The notes under the pieces were generated by a model. The model was not told the DNA's origin. It saw nothing but the letters and a program-made list of their open reading frames with translations, and ran no database searches. The position numbers and the translations under genes were made by a program. Below, piece by piece: positions 43,627 through 52,800 of a stretch of 64,000 bases of DNA. The stretch comes from Mycobacterium triplex (GTDB lineage: Bacteria; Actinomycetota; Actinomycetes; Mycobacteriales; Mycobacteriaceae), in NCBI RefSeq assembly GCF_000689255.1, contig NZ_HG964446.1, positions 5,116,152 through 5,180,151 of the forward strand, read 5' to 3'. Position 1 is the first letter of the stretch; every line of letters starts with the position of its first letter.

Positions 43627-43946
43627 TCGACCGACATCTCCCCCATCTCCGACCAGCCGGTCGCGTCGATCGTCTGACTGATGATCTTGGGCGTCGACTT
43701 CAGTGCCTGCGGAAATTCCTGCATGGCGCGCTTGAAGTGGTCGCTGTTGACGTGGACCCCGCCGGCGTCACCGTCGCGAAACGCCTCCACCAAGACGTAC
43801 TCCGCCGGGTTCTCCAGGCTGCGCGACCACTCGAACCACAAGTTGCCCGCTTCGGCGCGAGTCGCCGCGGTAAACGGGGCAACCAGGTCCGGCCAGCGGT
43901 CGGCCCAGTCGGGCTTGGTTTCGAACTTGACGACGATGAAGATCAT
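43623..43946 (-). CDS. antibiotic biosynthesis monooxygenase (ABM)-domain protein
   Basis: The 107-residue protein has the single ABM ferredoxin-like fold: V-V-K-F-E-T-K-P, E-A-G-N-L-W-F-E-W and V-L-V-E-A-F-R-D. Length and position match M. tuberculosis Rv1117 (107 residues). ATG 43946 is the natural start; an upstream in-frame ATG at 43988 is unlikely. It converges on the YiiX-like gene. Confidence 0.85.
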   Translation of the reverse strand: MIFIVVKFETKPDWADRWPDLVAPFTAATRAEAGNLWFEWSRSLENPAEYVLVEAFRDGDAGGVHVNSDHFKRAMQEFPQALKSTPKIISQTIDATGWSEMGEMSVD

Positions 43947-44072
43947 TGCGGTCCCCGCTCGCAGCTCCCGATGCGCTTGGCTGCCCATCCTCCGATGGGC
44001 AGCGCCAGGATATACGGGCCGCGGGGTGTGGGGTGTGACCGATGTGGCATTTCGGGTCGGTTTTGCTCCAAC

Positions 44073-44120
44073 AGCAAAGTCCGCCTAGATGTCGTGATTG
44101 ACGTCTAGGCGGACTTTGCT
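44073..44120. terminator. 17-bp perfect hairpin followed by TTTTG
   Basis: AGCAAAGTCCGCCTAGA (44073-44089) pairs perfectly with 44104-44120 around a 14-nt loop; the stem may extend with one mismatch inside the loop. The right arm ends CTTTTG, so plus-strand RNA would form an intrinsic terminator-like hairpin. The nearest plus-strand gene ends 450 bp upstream. The rest of the gap 43947-44292 shows no gene. Confidence 0.6.
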
Positions 44121-44292
44121 TTTGTCCAGCGCTAACCGAATTCACGCCGACACTCAGGAAGTTGTGACGTGGCCCACAACGATGTGGTTTTATCGACTAC
44201 TTCACTGATGCCAAGCACGCAACGCGATCAGTGTGATCCACCCCGCAGTTCTTTCGCGGAATTAGATGACACGCGCGCCACCCGATTATTTA

Positions 44293-44946
44293 TCAATTCG
44301 GAATTCCGGGATCGCCGGGCGGCGGCAATTCCGGCGCCGGCGGGGCCGGCATTTCGGGCGCCGGGGGTGCGGGCATTTCGGGCGCCGGCGGCATTTCCGG
44401 CGCCGGTGGCGCCGGCATTTCGGGCGCGACGGCTCCCACCAAAACGGGCGGCGGGGGCGGTGCGTCTGGAGGCGGAGGCGGTAGGCCCGGCAGCCCCGTT
44501 GGAGCGCCGTCCCCGTCCGCAGGCATCGGCAAGAACATGTGGTGGGTGAATCCGGGCTGGTAAGCGCCGGCGCCACCGATGTGCACGCCGCCGCGTTCCC
44601 CGCTGGACACCGGGGTGCCGTCGGGCAGGGTCACTGCCGTGTGGCCACCGTTCCAGCCGACAACCAACGCGTTGGGGGCCGTTCCATACTGAAAGCCCCG
44701 CGCCAATAGCGCGGCTTCTTCATTCCCGGTATTAAAGCGGTTTCCATAAACCGGCCTGTCGGTTGCAGCATTTACAACCCACGAGACGAGTCCCGAGCAA
44801 TCGGTACCCGCGGGAGAATCTCCACCCGCAATATAGGGCGTCCCGGATACCTGATTGATCAGCGATATCAACGATGCAAGAACAATCATGCGGAGGGACA
44901 CTAGCAACAAGGTAGTTAGCAATCCAAAATTTGTGGCGCGCGTCAC
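44293..44946 (-). CDS. NlpC/P60-type cysteine peptidase with proline-rich tail
   Basis: The 217-residue protein has an N-terminal hydrophobic segment (residues about 8-34), then a compact C40-like domain with catalytic Cys in T-D-C-S-G-L-V-S-W and His in G-W-N-G-G-H-T-A-V. The last 70 residues are Pro-rich, with the unit P-E-M-P-A-P-P-A repeated. Peptidoglycan is the likely target if exported. GTG 44946 gives the membrane segment; ATG 44889 would start within it. Confidence 0.68.
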   Translation of the reverse strand: MTRATNFGLLTTLLLVSLRMIVLASLISLINQVSGTPYIAGGDSPAGTDCSGLVSWVVNAATDRPVYGNRFNTGNEEAALLARGFQYGTAPNALVVGWNGGHTAVTLPDGTPVSSGERGGVHIGGAGAYQPGFTHHMFLPMPADGDGAPTGLPGLPPPPPDAPPPPPVLVGAVAPEMPAPPAPEMPPAPEMPAPPAPEMPAPPAPELPPPGDPGIPN

Positions 44947-45045
44947 GTGTCAATTAATTAATGGCCTGGACCGCACCTACAGCAAATAAGTCACGACATT
45001 GCATATTCCCCGAAACGAAAGGGCTGAATCCGTTTTGGCCTGGCG

Positions 45046-45555
45046 TTATCCCGCCGAAGCGGGTCTGAGGCGAAACACCGGGATCCGCCGGCCGATCGCG
45101 GCCGCCTTGACGCGATAGTCGCGGTAGTTGACGCAGACATGCTCGGCCAGCGCGTACAGGCGCTCGTAGTCGTCGGGATCGGTGACCTCCACGGCTACGA
45201 AATCCTCGTCGCCGAACCGGCACTGCGGATGCGCCTTCAGGTTGTGGTACCACTGCGGATTCTTGGGCTGGCCCAGATAAGAGGCGACCAGGATCGCGTC
45301 GGGCCCATCGTGGACGTAGGCGAGCTGATGCTCTCGCGGCAGGCCCGACTTTGCGCCCGTGCTGATCAACGGGGCCGACGACAGCCCGCCGAGGATGGAC
45401 GGGTAGCGCCCGCCCGTGGCGCGGTGCAGCCAGGGGTCGATGTGCCAGAAGAGATGTCGCGCCATGAAGCCAGCCGCACGCGAGCGCCCGAAGCGTTCCA
45501 GGGCCCGATACCAGCGTCCGTACTCCTCGGTCGGGTCGACGTAGTGCAGCGGCAT
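45046..45555 (-). CDS. deazaflavin (F420)-dependent nitroreductase family protein
   Basis: The 169-residue protein has the DDN pattern: S-T-G-A-K-S-G-L-P-R, D-A-I-L-V-A-S-Y-L-G-Q-P-K-N-P-Q-W-Y-H-N-L-K-A-H-P. These enzymes use reduced F420 to reduce quinones or nitroimidazoles. ATG 45555. It lies 13 bp downstream of the VOC gene end and is probably co-transcribed with it. Confidence 0.88.
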   Translation of the reverse strand: MPLHYVDPTEEYGRWYRALERFGRSRAAGFMARHLFWHIDPWLHRATGGRYPSILGGLSSAPLISTGAKSGLPREHQLAYVHDGPDAILVASYLGQPKNPQWYHNLKAHPQCRFGDEDFVAVEVTDPDDYERLYALAEHVCVNYRDYRVKAAAIGRRIPVFRLRPASAG

Positions 45556-45568
45556 GCTACGACCCTAC

Positions 45569-46120
45569 TTACCGGCGCGGGAGGGTTCGCCTCGCCTGCC
45601 GCATGACCCCTGGCACCGTGTTCGCCAGATCCGACCTACTTTTGCCGAAGACACTCACAGCGCGTGAAAAAGACCAAATTTGGTGGGGTGTAGGTACTTT
45701 CGGTATCCACGCCAGCTCCCAATGAATACCATTGATCGGGTCGTCGAAGAACACCGCGTAATAGCCGGGCCAATACTGCGGGTACTCCTTCGGTTCGTCG
45801 GTGACTGGGACGTCGTGCCCGATCAAGAAATCGTTATGGAAGCGATCGACCTCCCTTCGGTTGCGAGCCCACAGCGCGATGTGGTTGATACCGACCGCCT
45901 GATCGCCGTGCGTGAGCTTGTCTCCAGAACGAGCCGGCTGAATGCCGATGTAGCTGTGCGGGTTGGCGTTACGCGTCATGTAGTAGATCGACTGATACTC
46001 CATGTTCAGCGACGAAAAGCTGCTGTAGCCGAGCCAGCCGAACAACGCGTCGTAGAACGCGATGGACTCGTCATAGTCCAGAACCGCGAACTCGACGTGA
46101 CTGACACCACGCCACCGCAT
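45569..46120 (-). CDS. VOC family protein
   Basis: The 183-residue protein has V-S-H-V-E-F-A-V-L-D (metal His/Glu region), Y-D-E-S-I-A-F-Y, and G-I-N-H-I-A-L-W-A with a later W-E-L-A. It is a metal-dependent VOC enzyme of unknown substrate. Start ATG 46120 overlaps the stop of the upstream exported protein (TGATG). Confidence 0.85.
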   Translation of the reverse strand: MRWRGVSHVEFAVLDYDESIAFYDALFGWLGYSSFSSLNMEYQSIYYMTRNANPHSYIGIQPARSGDKLTHGDQAVGINHIALWARNRREVDRFHNDFLIGHDVPVTDEPKEYPQYWPGYYAVFFDDPINGIHWELAWIPKVPTPHQIWSFSRAVSVFGKSRSDLANTVPGVMRQARRTLPRR

Positions 46121-46476
46121 CAGACCGGCGTCCAGATCCCGTTGTTGAAGAATCCCCATGCACCCCTAGTCGGGTTCCACATCAGGTGAGCCTGCGGGGC
46201 CCATGACGGCGGAGGTGGCTGCGGCGGCGCCCACGGCGGGGGCGGCCCCCAGGGCCCCCAACCCGCCGGAGCCGGACCTTGCCAGTCGTGGCACTGATTC
46301 CAGTCCCAGTGGTAGTCGGTGCCCCACGCCGGATCCCATTGCTGACCAGGGCACCAGTGGTTGGTGGGCGCGGGCGCCGGGGTCGCCCGGGCGACACCTC
46401 CGGCCAGAACCAACGCGGACAGCGCCAGTCCGCTACCAACGAACAGCCGAGCCCACTCGTGCTTTACCGTCGCCAT
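46120..46476 (-). CDS. small exported Trp/Pro-rich protein
   Basis: The 118-residue protein has a signal peptide (hydrophobic residues about 11-30, cleavage near A-R-A-T) and a Trp-, Pro- and Gly-rich mature part (W-G-P-W-G-P-P-P-P-W). No known domain. Coupled by TGATG to the VOC gene. The gap 46477-46697 shows nothing definite. Confidence 0.65.
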   Translation of the reverse strand: MATVKHEWARLFVGSGLALSALVLAGGVARATPAPAPTNHWCPGQQWDPAWGTDYHWDWNQCHDWQGPAPAGWGPWGPPPPWAPPQPPPPSWAPQAHLMWNPTRGAWGFFNNGIWTPV

Positions 46477-46697
46477 CCCTTAAGAATGGTCGGCGGGGCC
46501 GACTACGTCTACTTCCGATTCTCGAGGCGACGAGCGTCGGGGTCGCCGACGGAGTCGACCGATTCGACCATCGGGTACAAGCCCGTGATCTGCAGATCCC
46601 CGCCGTCGCCCCAGCACGAAAGTTTCGATGTTGTAAGCTATTTGGACGTCGGCCGGGTGCCTCGAAACTCTACGTCTGCCGTCTCGGTGTGAAATCT

Positions 46698-47096
46698 TCA
46701 TAACCTGAATTTGGCGCGCGCCTGGTCGGTGACAGGGGTGAACAGGTTTACCAAGTTGCCGTCCGGGTCGCGAAACAGCAGCGCGCGATTACCCCATGGC
46801 ATGGTCGTCGGTGTGGTGACCACGTCGCCGACGCTGCCGCGGAGACGTTCGTATTCGGCGTCCACATCGCCGACGAGGAACTCGATGATCGCGCTTCGGT
46901 TGGCTGCCGGCTCCGCGGATCCTTCTCCGAACAACGGGACGGTCTTGTCGCTGCCAATGGCAAGCACGCCAACCGGCGTTGGGATCTCCGCGAACAGTTC
47001 GTTGCTCCAGACGGCGGCGACTTCGGTGACCGTTTCATAGAAGGCGACCAAACGGCCGACATCTGCGGTGATGAGGCGAGTCGATACAAATTTCAC
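46698..47096 (-). CDS. VOC family protein (glyoxalase-like)
   Basis: The 132-residue single-unit VOC protein has S-T-R-L-I-T-A-D-V-G-R-L-V-A-F-Y and F-R-D-P-D-G-N-L-V-N-L-F. GTG 47096 is the only good start. Function unknown. Confidence 0.8.
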   Translation of the reverse strand: MKFVSTRLITADVGRLVAFYETVTEVAAVWSNELFAEIPTPVGVLAIGSDKTVPLFGEGSAEPAANRSAIIEFLVGDVDAEYERLRGSVGDVVTTPTTMPWGNRALLFRDPDGNLVNLFTPVTDQARAKFRL

Positions 47097-47179
47097 AGGG
47101 TCTCCATTCGCGGCCGTATCGCGCTGTGCCCACAGCGCCTTCGTCCGCGAATACTAGACAGTCCCACCGACAACTCGAT

Positions 47180-48253
47180 CTAGACGTTGAACCGGAACTC
47201 GACCACGTCGCCGTCGGCCATCACGTAGTCCTTACCTTCCATCCGGACCTTGCCGGCCGCCTTGGCCGCCACCATCGACCCGGCGTCGATCAAGTCGTCG
47301 TAGGACACGATTTCGGCCTTGATGAAACCCTTCTCGAAATCGGTGTGGATCACCCCGGCGGCCTTGGGCGCAGTGTCACCCTGTCGAATCACCCACGCGC
47401 GCGCCTCTTTTGGGCCCGCCGTCAGATAGGTCTGCAACTTCAGAGTATGAAAACCCGCCCGCGCCAACGCATCTAGGCCACGTTCGGTCTGCCCGATGGA
47501 CTCGAGCAACTCGGCGGCCGACTCGTCGTCGAGTTCGGTTAGTTCGGATTCGATTTTCGCGTCGAGGAACACCGCGTCGGCGGGCGCGACCATCGCGCGC
47601 AGTTCGGCCTTGCGGGCCTCGTCGGTGAGCACGGACTCGTCGGAGTTGAACACATACAGAAACGGCTTGGTGGTCATCAGGTTCAGCTCGCGCAGCGGTG
47701 ATGGGTCGACACCGGCCGCGAATAGTGTCTTGCCCGAGTTCAGTATCGCCTCGGCGGCGACGGCCGCCTCGTGCACGGGCTTGCGCTCCTTGTTGTTGCG
47801 GGCTTCCTTTTCCAGCCGCGGGACGGCCTTCTCCAGTGTCTGCAGGTCGGCGAGGATCAGCTCGGTCTCGATCACCTCGATGTCGGAGCCCGGGTCGACC
47901 TTGCCGTCGACGTGCACGACGTCGTCGTCGGCGAACACCCGCACCACCTGGCAGATCGCGTCGCACTCGCGGATGTTGGCCAGGAATTTGTTGCCGAGCC
48001 CGGCTCCCTCGGAGGCGCCCTTCACGATTCCGGCGATGTCGACGAATGTCACAGGCGCCGGCGCGATCTTCTCGGAATCGAACATCTCGGCCAGCTTGTC
48101 CAGGCGCGGATCGGGCAGCGCGACGACGCCCTCGTTCGGTTCGATCGTCGCGAACGGATAGTTGGCCGCGACCACGTTGTTCCGGGTCAGCGCATTAAAC
48201 AGGGTCGATTTGCCCACGTTCGGCAGGCCCACGATTCCCAAGCTCAGGCTCAC
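47180..48253 (-). CDS. ychF: redox-regulated ATPase YchF (OBG-family)
   Basis: The 357-residue protein has the G1 loop G-L-P-N-V-G-K-S-T, an F-V-D-I-A-G G3 motif and the C-terminal TGS-like domain. It corresponds by order to M. tuberculosis Rv1112. YchF prefers ATP and binds ribosomes. GTG 48253. Confidence 0.95.
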   Translation of the reverse strand: MSLSLGIVGLPNVGKSTLFNALTRNNVVAANYPFATIEPNEGVVALPDPRLDKLAEMFDSEKIAPAPVTFVDIAGIVKGASEGAGLGNKFLANIRECDAICQVVRVFADDDVVHVDGKVDPGSDIEVIETELILADLQTLEKAVPRLEKEARNNKERKPVHEAAVAAEAILNSGKTLFAAGVDPSPLRELNLMTTKPFLYVFNSDESVLTDEARKAELRAMVAPADAVFLDAKIESELTELDDESAAELLESIGQTERGLDALARAGFHTLKLQTYLTAGPKEARAWVIRQGDTAPKAAGVIHTDFEKGFIKAEIVSYDDLIDAGSMVAAKAAGKVRMEGKDYVMADGDVVEFRFNV

Positions 48254-48387
48254 GGGGAACCAAGTCTAGGGCTCCGCGCCGGGACCCAGGGCGTCGCGGA
48301 CCGTCTCCGCGGTGAACCGGTGGCACGCCCGGCATCCCTAACAAGGTATTTACGGGGGTTTTGGCCCATTGCCGGTACGGTCTACAT

Positions 48388-49569
48388 GTGTCAACGCAGC
48401 GGGGAACCTCGGCAGTAGGAGCTGCCCATCGCTCGATTCACCCCGGCATTCCGGGTGTGCCGTCGTGGATAGCCCTGCTTCTCGCCGTGACCGCGACCGC
48501 AATCGGGTACGGCATCGACTCCGGACTCGGCCATAAGGAGCTGACCGGCATCTTCGCCGGCCTTTATATAGCGGGCTGCGTGGCGGCGGTGCTGGCCGTC
48601 CGTCAGGAAGGGCTGTTCACCGCCGTCATCCAGCCGCCGCTGATCCTTTTCTGCGCGGTACCGGGCGCCTATTGGCTGTTCCACGGCGGCAAGATCGCCA
48701 GCCTCAAAGACCTGCTGATCAACTGCGGCTATCCGCTCATCGAGCGTTTCCCGCTGATGCTGGGCGCCGCCGGCGGTGTGCTGATGATCGGCCTGGTCAG
48801 GTGGTATTTCGGGGCACCGCACCGACCGGAGCCGGCCACCGAGGACACCGCGACCGCCAGCCCCGGCGTTGCGGAGAAGTCGCCGTTCCTGCGCGCCGTC
48901 AGCGCGAAACTGAACGCGCTGCTCGGCGTCGCATCGTCCGACGACCACGACGCCGACGAACAAGAGTCCACCGATTCACAGCGCAGCCCCTCGAGGGCCT
49001 CGGCCAGAAGCAGCCGAACGTCGCGCGGCAGCCGGCCCGCGACGAGTTCCGGCCGAAGCCGGTCCCGGCACGCCCGCCCGTCGCCGGAGGAGCAGTACGA
49101 CCCCGCTGCGGAGCGGCCACGCCGGCGGCGCCAATCCCCGCCGCGCGACTACGACCCCGCCGACCCGCCGCGCCGGTCGCGCCGCCCGAGGCCGCAGACC
49201 GACCCGGACCGGCGGAGCCAGCCGCAACGGGAAGGGCGTCGAGACCCGCGCAGCCGCCCCGATCCCTACGAGCGCTCGGCGCCGCGCGCCGGCCGCTTCG
49301 ACGACTACGACAGGTACGAGCGGCCCGGGGCGGCGCGGCAATTCGACCGGTACCAGCCCTACGAGCCGTACGAGTCCTATCAGCCGTCCGCGGAGCCTCG
49401 GCGACGTCGGGCCAACGGGTCGAAAGGCAATGACTCGACGCACCATCCGATCTCGCAGGTCCGCTATCGGGGATCGGGCCCGTCAGACGAGCAGCGCCGC
49501 GGCCGGCCACGGGCGAACGGCCGGCCCCCGGAGAGGCCCCCGGCCGACTCCTGGGAGTACGACGCCTAG
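48388..49569 (+). CDS. DUF6542-like membrane protein with Arg/Pro-rich tail
   Basis: The 393-residue protein has four membrane segments (about residues 20-145), then a long disordered Arg-, Pro- and Asp-rich cytoplasmic tail ending W-E-Y-D-A. Position fits M. tuberculosis Rv1111c. GTG 48388 lies 6 nt after TACGGT, consistent with leaderless transcription; a TTG at 48361 is less likely. Function unknown. Confidence 0.75.
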   Translation: MSTQRGTSAVGAAHRSIHPGIPGVPSWIALLLAVTATAIGYGIDSGLGHKELTGIFAGLYIAGCVAAVLAVRQEGLFTAVIQPPLILFCAVPGAYWLFHGGKIASLKDLLINCGYPLIERFPLMLGAAGGVLMIGLVRWYFGAPHRPEPATEDTATASPGVAEKSPFLRAVSAKLNALLGVASSDDHDADEQESTDSQRSPSRASARSSRTSRGSRPATSSGRSRSRHARPSPEEQYDPAAERPRRRRQSPPRDYDPADPPRRSRRPRPQTDPDRRSQPQREGRRDPRSRPDPYERSAPRAGRFDDYDRYERPGAARQFDRYQPYEPYESYQPSAEPRRRRANGSKGNDSTHHPISQVRYRGSGPSDEQRRGRPRANGRPPERPPADSWEYDA

Positions 49570-49876
49570 GGCTTGCGCGAGCAATTTGCCGACGCCGAAG
49601 TTCGCCAATTGCATTGTGCGCTTAGAAATTTCTTGCCTGTAGTAGTTCAGCGTGCCAGCTTGCGCCGCAAAGGCCACCCCGAAGAGGCGTCAAGCAGCCC
49701 TTGGGATTCACGTTAAACGCAAACAAATTTCATAGAAAACAACGTGGTGGTCACTGCAGAGTCCTGGCGTTAATTCCGCAGTTACGCACCATTCACACGG
49801 TCCCATTAGACGCGCGTCAGATATTGAATAGAATCTCGTCGCAAATCGTTACCGTCGAGCGAATACGAGTGGCGCC
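49570..49876. other. 307-bp intergenic region upstream of the PPE gene
   Basis: No gene is seen. The stretch 49705-49760 is AT-richer than the surroundings, and TAGAAT near 49827 could be the -10 of the PPE gene, giving a leader of about 40 nt. There is no clear ribosome site before ATG 49877. Confidence 0.5.
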
Positions 49877-52800
49877 ATGGACTTTGGGTTGCTGCCCCCG
49901 GAAATCAACTCCGGCCTGATATACGCCGGCCCCGGACCGGGCCCCATGCTGGCCAACGCGGCGACCTGGGAAGCACTGGCCATCGAACTGGAATCCGCCG
50001 CCAGCAACTACTCGGCCCAAATCGCGGGTCTCACCGGACAGGCGTGGCTGGGCCCCTCCTCGATGAACATGGCCGCCGCCGCCGGAGGCTACGTGGAATG
50101 GCTGCAGGCCAGCGCCACGCAAGCCGAAGAGACTGCCGCCCAGGCCGCCGCCGCGGCCACCGCCTACGAAGCGGCCTACACCATGACCGTGCCCCCCGAA
50201 CTGATCGCCGCCAACCGCGCCGAGTTCATGGTGCTGACCGCGACCAACTTCTTCGGCCAAAACACCGCAGCGATCGCGGCCACCGAAGCCGAATACATGG
50301 AGATGTGGATTCAAGACGCCACCGCCATGTACGCCTACGCCACCGACTCGGAGGCCGCGGCCACCCTGACCACCTTCGACGAGCCCCCACCCACCACCAA
50401 CGACACCGGTGAACTCGCCCAAGCCGACGCCGTCGCCCAAGCCACCGCCGAGACCACCGGCGCCCAAGCGGACTCCCTGACCCAACTCAACGCCAACCTC
50501 CTCGACGCCGACATCACCGTCGGCCCCGGCCAGTCCCTGCCCATCGGCGCCGGCGAAACCCTCACCATCGGCCCCGGCCAAACCCTCAGCGTCGACCTCG
50601 GCGGCTCCGTCGTCGTCGACAACGGCGGCAGCCTGATCGTCGACGGCGGCACCGTCACCGTCAACGGCAGCCTGATCGTCAACGGCGAGTTCACTGTCAA
50701 CTCCGGCACCGTCACCGTTTACGGCACCCTCACCATCAACAGCGGTGGCACCGTCACCGTCAACGGCGGCACCGTTTATGCCTTCAACAGCGGTCTCATC
50801 ACCATCAACAGCGGCGGCGTTCTCACCATCAGCCCCAGCGGTGGGGTCTATCTCGCCAACGGCGGCGGCCTCGTCATCAACGGCGGCACCGTCTCGGTGA
50901 ATGGCGGCAGCCTCACCGCCAATGGCGGCATCATTGACGTCTTAAGCGGCGGCGACCTCACCATCAACTCCTCCGCCACCGCTTGGGTCTTCGACGGTGG
51001 CAGCGTCAACGTCTTGGACGGCGGCACCCTCACCGTCAACTCCTCCGCCACCGCCAACGTCCTCAATGGCGGCATCGTCACCGTCGACGGTGGCACCCTC
51101 ACCGTCGACGGCAGCATGAACGTCGGCAGCGCGACCCTGACCGTCGACAGCGGCACCGTCACCATCGACGGCACCGTCACGGTCGACAACGCCACACTCA
51201 CCCTCAACGGTGGCACCCTGACCGTCGACGGCAGCATGAGCGTCAACAACTCGACGCTGGCTGCCAACGGCGGCACCTTCACCATCGACGGCACCGTCAA
51301 CGTGGTCAACGGCAGCGTCACCGTCGACGGTGGCACCCTCACCGTCGACGGCAACATGAACGTCGGCAGCGCGACCCTGACCGTCGACGCCGGCGGCACC
51401 GTCGAGGTCAATACCGGCGGTAGCCTCACCGTCGACAGCAGCGCCGTCACCGTCGACGGCACCCTCAGCGTCGACGGCGGCACCGTCACCTTCGACAGCA
51501 GCCTCGTCAGCGTCGACGGCACCCTCGACGTCAACGGCGGCACCGTCACCCTCGACAGCAGCATCGTCACCGTCGACGGCACCCTCAATGTCGACGGCGG
51601 CACCCTGACCGTCGATGGCGGCACCGTCACCGTTGGCGGCACCCTCGACGTCAGTAGCGGCTCCCTCCACATCGACAGCGGCACCGTCAGCGTCAGCGGC
51701 ATCTTCGACGTGACCAACGGCGTCTCCGTCACCATCGACACCGCCGGCCGCCTCGATGTCAGCGGCACCCTGACCGTCGCTGACTTCAACACCACCCTCA
51801 CCGTCAACGGCGACCTCCACATCGCCGACGGCGGCACCGTCTTCGTCAACCCCAGCTCCGAAATCGACATCCACGGCACCGTCATCATCGAACACGGCGG
51901 CGTCCTCAACATCGAAACCAATGGCGGGGTGCAAGTCTTCGACGGCGGCATCCTCACCGTCGACGGCCAGCTCGAAGTCTTGGACGACGGCATCCTGTAC
52001 ATCAAGGGCGGATCCCTCACCGTTCACCCGGGCGGCACTCTCGGTGTCCGCGGCGGTCTCAGCATCCTTGACGGCACGCTCACCGTCGACGGCGACATGA
52101 CCATCTACAGCCAGGGCGGCACGGTCGACATCATCCACAGCGGCAGCACGCTGATTATCGACGCCAACCTCCACGTGGACGGCCAGATCAATGTCGCCAA
52201 CGGCGGCGGCCTCACCGTCCACAGCGGCGGCACCGTCGACCTCGAAGCCGCCGGCGCCCTCGATCCCGGCGGCAACATCAACATCCAGGCGGGGTCCCTC
52301 ACCGTCGACCCCGGCGGCGTCCTCAACGCCTACAACGGGATCGATGTCGGCAATGGCGGCACCGTCACCGTCCACGGCACCATGACCGTCTACAGCAATG
52401 GCGGCACGGTCGACATCGTCGACAGCGGCAGCACGCTGATTGTCGACGGCAACCTCGACGTCTACGGCCAGATCAACATCGGCACCGACGGCAGCGCCAC
52501 CGTCACCGGCGGCGACCTCGACATCCTCGACGGCGGCTTCCTGACCATCGACGCGGACGGCAGCCTCACCATCGACAACACCGGTCAGGTCGACGTCGCC
52601 GGCGGCACCTTCGCCGTCAACACCGGGGGCACCCTCGACGTCAACACCAACGGCTTGCTCACCGTCGACACCGGCGGCACCCTCAACCTCGACGGCGGCA
52701 TGTCGATCGACGCCGGCACAGTCTGGGTCGACGGCGGCACCGTCTCCGTCAACGGCGGCACGGTCGACGTCAATGCCGGCGGCACCCTCACCATCGATAC

